DNA of 64,000 bases, taken from Undibacterium cyanobacteriorum (GTDB lineage: Bacteria; Pseudomonadota; Gammaproteobacteria; Burkholderiales; Burkholderiaceae_D). Numbering within the stretch: position 1 is the stretch's first letter; the number at the start of each line of letters is the position of its first letter. Below the pieces are notes generated by a model. It was not told where the DNA came from. It made no database searches and was given only the letters and a program-made list of their open reading frames with translations. The DNA is taken from contig NZ_CP133720.1 of NCBI RefSeq assembly GCF_031326225.1, forward strand, positions 3,472,001 to 3,536,000, written 5' to 3'. Shown here one piece after another: positions 61,266-64,000 of the stretch. Made by a program: the position numbers and the translations under genes.

Positions 61266-61589
61266 ATGCATCGCGCGCTGTTTATTTGCACTCAAAACCG
61301 ACTACGAAGTCCCACTGCGGAACAAGTTTTCGCAGCATGGCCCAACGTCGAAACCGATTCCGCCGGTTTGGGGAACGATGCAAACGTACCTCTTTCTTCC
61401 GAACAGATTACTTGGTCGACCATCATTTTCGTCATGGAAAAAGCGCATCGCAATAGACTGTCGAAGAAATTTTCTGCCTATCTCAAAAACAAACGCGTGG
61501 TCTGTCTCGACATTCCAGACGAGTATGACTACATGGATCCGGTGTTGATCCAGATTCTCAAAGCAAAGGTCGCGCGTTTTCTCGCCTAA
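61266..61589 (+). CDS. Low-molecular-weight protein tyrosine phosphatase-like protein
   Basis: A 107-residue protein that begins with the phosphatase P-loop, C-x5-R (CTQNRLR, Cys8 to Arg14), followed by SPTAEQVFA, as in the short LMW-PTP-like family. It lacks the usual DPW/DPY acid motif of full LMW-PTPs, having only a C-terminal PDEYDYMDP segment that might serve. It starts 11 bases after the beta-lactamase gene, so cotranscription is likely. A function in dephosphorylation is inferred from the P-loop only. Confidence 0.82.
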   Translation: MHRALFICTQNRLRSPTAEQVFAAWPNVETDSAGLGNDANVPLSSEQITWSTIIFVMEKAHRNRLSKKFSAYLKNKRVVCLDIPDEYDYMDPVLIQILKAKVARFLA

Positions 61590-61754
61590 GCGATCAAGTT
61601 GGGGATGGGTTCCATCTATACGATTTCTGTCGTCCCAAGTTCACCAGAAATTTGATTTTTTAGCAATATCAACCTAGACTGTGTTGTCATTGTCTTCGTA
61701 GTGCGCAACTGCGCAGGCAATGCCCCGTTTCTTGTCTTGAATTGGAGATCGCCG

Positions 61755-62066
61755 ATGAATCCTTTGTTTATTATTGGTCCTATTGCACTAGCGGGAATTG
61801 CTTACTATGCCTTGCGAGACAACCCAAAAAGTGACAAGAAGCCGGGGCGATGGAGCACAAACGATTCCTCTGATCATGATTGGTCCAGTTCGACGAGCTA
61901 TCTGAGTAGCGACAACAGCGGTAACAGCAACGATGATAACAGTAGTCGCAGAGGCGACTCGTCAAGCAGCTGCGATAGCTCTGATAGTTCATCAAGTTGG
62001 AGCTCAAGCTCTTCCGATAGTTGTTCCTCAAGCAGTGATTCTTCCAGCAGCTCTAGTAGCGATTAA
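61755..62066 (+). CDS. Small serine-rich protein with N-terminal hydrophobic segment
   Basis: A 103-residue protein of unknown function. One hydrophobic segment (about residues 2-22, FIIGPIALAGIAYYAL) is followed by a short basic linker and then a tail of about 75 residues that is mainly Ser with Asp, Asn and a few Cys and Trp. GGAG before the ATG at 61755 supports translation. The long Ser tail is encoded by mixed codons (AGC, TCA, TCC and others), which argues for selection on the protein rather than simple DNA slippage. I know no family for it with confidence. Confidence 0.55.
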   Translation: MNPLFIIGPIALAGIAYYALRDNPKSDKKPGRWSTNDSSDHDWSSSTSYLSSDNSGNSNDDNSSRRGDSSSSCDSSDSSSSWSSSSSDSCSSSSDSSSSSSSD

Positions 62067-62136
62067 GCCACCACTAAACCAACACCAAGCCCAACCTAAG
62101 CAAAGACCCAGCAATTTAGGAAGCTCAGGAAAACAA

Positions 62137-62172
62137 AAAGCCCGCGACATCTTGCGATCCCGCGGGCTTTGA
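62137..62172. terminator. Terminator between the Ser-rich gene and pntB
   Basis: A 10-bp stem (AAAGCCCGCG at 62137-62146, CGCGGGCTTT at 62161-62170) with T or A tracts on both sides. It can stop transcripts from both directions and lies 17 bases after the pntB stop. Confidence 0.85.
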
Positions 62173-62188
62173 TTTTTTCGACCGTCGC

Positions 62189-63640
62189 TTAGTCTTCGAC
62201 TGCCTTCACCATGTCTTCAATGACTTTCTTAGCGTCGCCAAATACCATCATGGTCTTATCCATGTAGAACAATTCATTGTCCAAACCGGCGTAACCGGAG
62301 GCCATGGAACGCTTGTTAACGATGACCGTTTTCGCTTTGTACGCTTCCAAAATCGGCATCCCAGCGATGGGTGATTTTGGATCTTTCGCCGCTGGGTTCA
62401 CCACGTCATTCGCACCGAGCACCAAGACCACGTCGGCCTGACCAAATTCGCTATTGATATCTTCCATCTCGAATACTTGGTCATACGGCACTTCCGCTTC
62501 CGCCAACAAGACATTCATATGCCCTGGCATACGGCCAGCCACTGGGTGAATCGCGTATTTCACGGTAATGCCTTTGTGACTGAGCTTTTCAGTCAATTCT
62601 TTCAAAGCATGCTGAGCACGTGCCACCGCTAAACCATAGCCTGGAACGATGATGACTGTCTCTGCATTGCCCAACAAGAAAGCCACGTCATCTGGCGAGC
62701 CTGACTTCACTGTACGTTGAACTGCTGCGCCAGTAGCGGCATCAGCTGGGGCACCACCAAAGCCACCCAAGATCACGTTGAAGAAGGAACGATTCATCGC
62801 CTTACACATGATGTAAGAAAGAATTGCGCCGGAAGATCCCACCAAAGAACCCGCAATAATCAACATCGAATTATTGAGTGAGAATCCAATACCAGCCGCC
62901 GCCCAACCCGAATAGCTATTGAGCATCGACACCACCACAGGCATATCGGCACCACCAATCGGAATGATGATGAGCACGCCGAGCACGAAGGCAATCGCAG
63001 TCATCAACAAGAATGGTGTCCATGCTGGCGCAGTATTGGCATCAAAGCAGAACACCAAACCGAGTCCCACCATGGCGAGCGCCAAGATCAGATTCAACAT
63101 GTGTTGACCGGCAAAAGTCACTGGTGCGCCTTGGAACAAACGGAATTTATACTTGCCCGATAACTTACCGAATGCAATCACCGAACCAGAGAAGGTAATC
63201 GCGCCGACAAAAGTACCAATAAAGAGTTCGATACGGTTACCGAATGGGATCGCTGCATCACGGTCGGCGATTTTAAAAATCCATGGTTCAGAAACAACTG
63301 CGATCGCAATACACACTGCCGCCAAACCGATCAAAGAGTGCATCGCCGCAACCAGCTCAGGCATCTTGGTCATTTCAACGCGTTTGGCCAAAGTCGCGCC
63401 AATGCCGCCGCCGACCAACACGCCGACAGCAACGAGCCCGTAACCCAAGTTTGCACCGCCGATCGCTTCGTTTTTCAACTTAACAATCAGAGCCACCGTC
63501 GTGAATGCCGCGATGACCATCCCCACAATACCAAAGGCATTACCGCGCCGCGCCGTGGACGGATGAGACAAACCTTTTAAAGCCTGAATAAAACATACCG
63601 ATGCGATCAAATACAGCATCGTCACCAAATTCATACTCAT
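62189..63640 (-). CDS. pntB: NAD(P) transhydrogenase, beta subunit
   Basis: PntB with PntA moves a hydride from NADH to NADP, driven by the proton gradient. The 483-residue protein has about nine transmembrane helices in residues 1-270, then the soluble NADP-binding domain III (about 300-483) with VIIVPGYGLAVARAQHAL, IHPVAGRMPGHMNVLLAEA and VLVLGANDVVNPAA. The ATG follows an AAGGAGG ribosome site and overlaps the stop of the upstream gene by one base (TAATG). Confidence 0.96.
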   Translation of the reverse strand: MSMNLVTMLYLIASVCFIQALKGLSHPSTARRGNAFGIVGMVIAAFTTVALIVKLKNEAIGGANLGYGLVAVGVLVGGGIGATLAKRVEMTKMPELVAAMHSLIGLAAVCIAIAVVSEPWIFKIADRDAAIPFGNRIELFIGTFVGAITFSGSVIAFGKLSGKYKFRLFQGAPVTFAGQHMLNLILALAMVGLGLVFCFDANTAPAWTPFLLMTAIAFVLGVLIIIPIGGADMPVVVSMLNSYSGWAAAGIGFSLNNSMLIIAGSLVGSSGAILSYIMCKAMNRSFFNVILGGFGGAPADAATGAAVQRTVKSGSPDDVAFLLGNAETVIIVPGYGLAVARAQHALKELTEKLSHKGITVKYAIHPVAGRMPGHMNVLLAEAEVPYDQVFEMEDINSEFGQADVVLVLGANDVVNPAAKDPKSPIAGMPILEAYKAKTVIVNKRSMASGYAGLDNELFYMDKTMMVFGDAKKVIEDMVKAVED

Positions 63641-63963
63641 TATTTGGCCTCCTTAGCATCATCTTTGGACGCCTTCGGCTCTTTTTTCTTGAACATCTCC
63701 AGCATGCGCTGAGTGACCAAGAAACCACCGAAAACATTGACCGCCGCCAAAGCGACCGCCAAAGTGCCCATGACCTGCGCCAAAGGACCTTCCGTTAAAC
63801 CAGCCGCCAACATGGCACCGACGATAATGATCGCGGAAATCGCATTCGTCACCGCCATCAAAGGCGTATGCAATGCCGGGGTAACGGTCCACACAACGTG
63901 GTAACCAACATAAATTGCCAACACAAAAATGATCAGGTTGGTCAGGGTATGACTCACTTCCAT
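63640..63963 (-). CDS. pntA: NAD(P) transhydrogenase, alpha subunit part 2 (membrane part)
   Basis: A 107-residue membrane protein with three hydrophobic helices (LTNLIIFVLAIYVGYHVVW, then about 32-57 and 65-90), matching the membrane domain II part of PntA. The transhydrogenase here is thus of the three-gene type, in which the NAD-binding domain I is a separate protein; that gene would lie upstream, beyond base 64000. Its stop overlaps the pntB start by one base. This layout is common in alpha- and betaproteobacteria. Confidence 0.93.
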   Translation of the reverse strand: MEVSHTLTNLIIFVLAIYVGYHVVWTVTPALHTPLMAVTNAISAIIIVGAMLAAGLTEGPLAQVMGTLAVALAAVNVFGGFLVTQRMLEMFKKKEPKASKDDAKEAK

Positions 63964-64000
63964 CTCAATCTCTCTTTCCCGAATTCGTTAATGATTTGTA

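Overview
The window is a piece of a betaproteobacterial chromosome of moderate GC (near 50 percent by eye). Family content and gene order point to Burkholderiales, family Oxalobacteraceae; an Undibacterium-like genome is the best guess. The supporting blocks are argC-DUF6776-bactofilin-erpA, rplM-rpsI, DUF2782-thrB-BPSS1780, ypjD/ccsA-PP0621-pilS-pilR beside ffh, proS divergent from rppH-CNP1, nrdA/nrdB, an Ala/Lys/Pro histone H1-like protein and a SWIB protein. This placement is inference from gene order, not a database match. No rRNA, tRNA, CRISPR array, prophage or transposase was found.

Layout. 1-6.1 kb (minus): the glycolate oxidase genes glcD and the start of glcE, the Fe-S insertion protein erpA, a bactofilin, a coiled-coil membrane protein, argC, and the S9/L13 ribosomal operon with a clear promoter. 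6.2-9.8 kb: a possible small RNA, an OsmC protein, then the DUF2782-thrB-BPSS1780 operon. 10-18 kb: an M16 zinc peptidase lying between thrB and the divergent LOG/polA pair, a small membrane protein and a metallophosphoesterase. 18-30.7 kb is a mixed accessory stretch: a di-haem peroxidase lipoprotein, a secreted metallo-beta-lactamase-fold hydrolase, an acyltransferase, a chemoreceptor, a TonB-dependent receptor with a tiny ORF behind it, a glutathione S-transferase and a secreted M20 peptidase. 31-36.6 kb: a secreted lipase-like hydrolase followed by a membrane-tethered protein of unknown function, then DUF1345, DUF4139 and YggT proteins. 36.7-42.5 kb: a long histone H1-like repeat protein and class Ia ribonucleotide reductase, with NrdR-box-like palindromes well upstream of nrdA. 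43-47.4 kb: the PilS/PilR two-component system in a four-gene chain of ATGA overlaps. 47.7-52.9 kb: an S46 dipeptidyl peptidase, ffh, a direct-repeat block, and a SWIB protein with an H1-like tail. 53-56.2 kb: a glycosyltransferase facing a NeuD-type acyltransferase and a BKACE enzyme. 56.2-62 kb: a lytic transglycosylase, proS, rppH, a CNP1-like protein, a class A beta-lactamase, a small phosphatase-like protein and a serine-rich protein. 62-64 kb: pntB and the small membrane half of pntA.

Most of the window is housekeeping. The parts least explained by known families are the hydrolase plus tethered partner (31.3-33.6 kb), the paired chromatin-like Ala/Lys/Pro proteins, the repeat block behind ffh, the orphan hairpin-rich RNA candidate upstream of rplM, and several terminators that cover the start region of the next gene.
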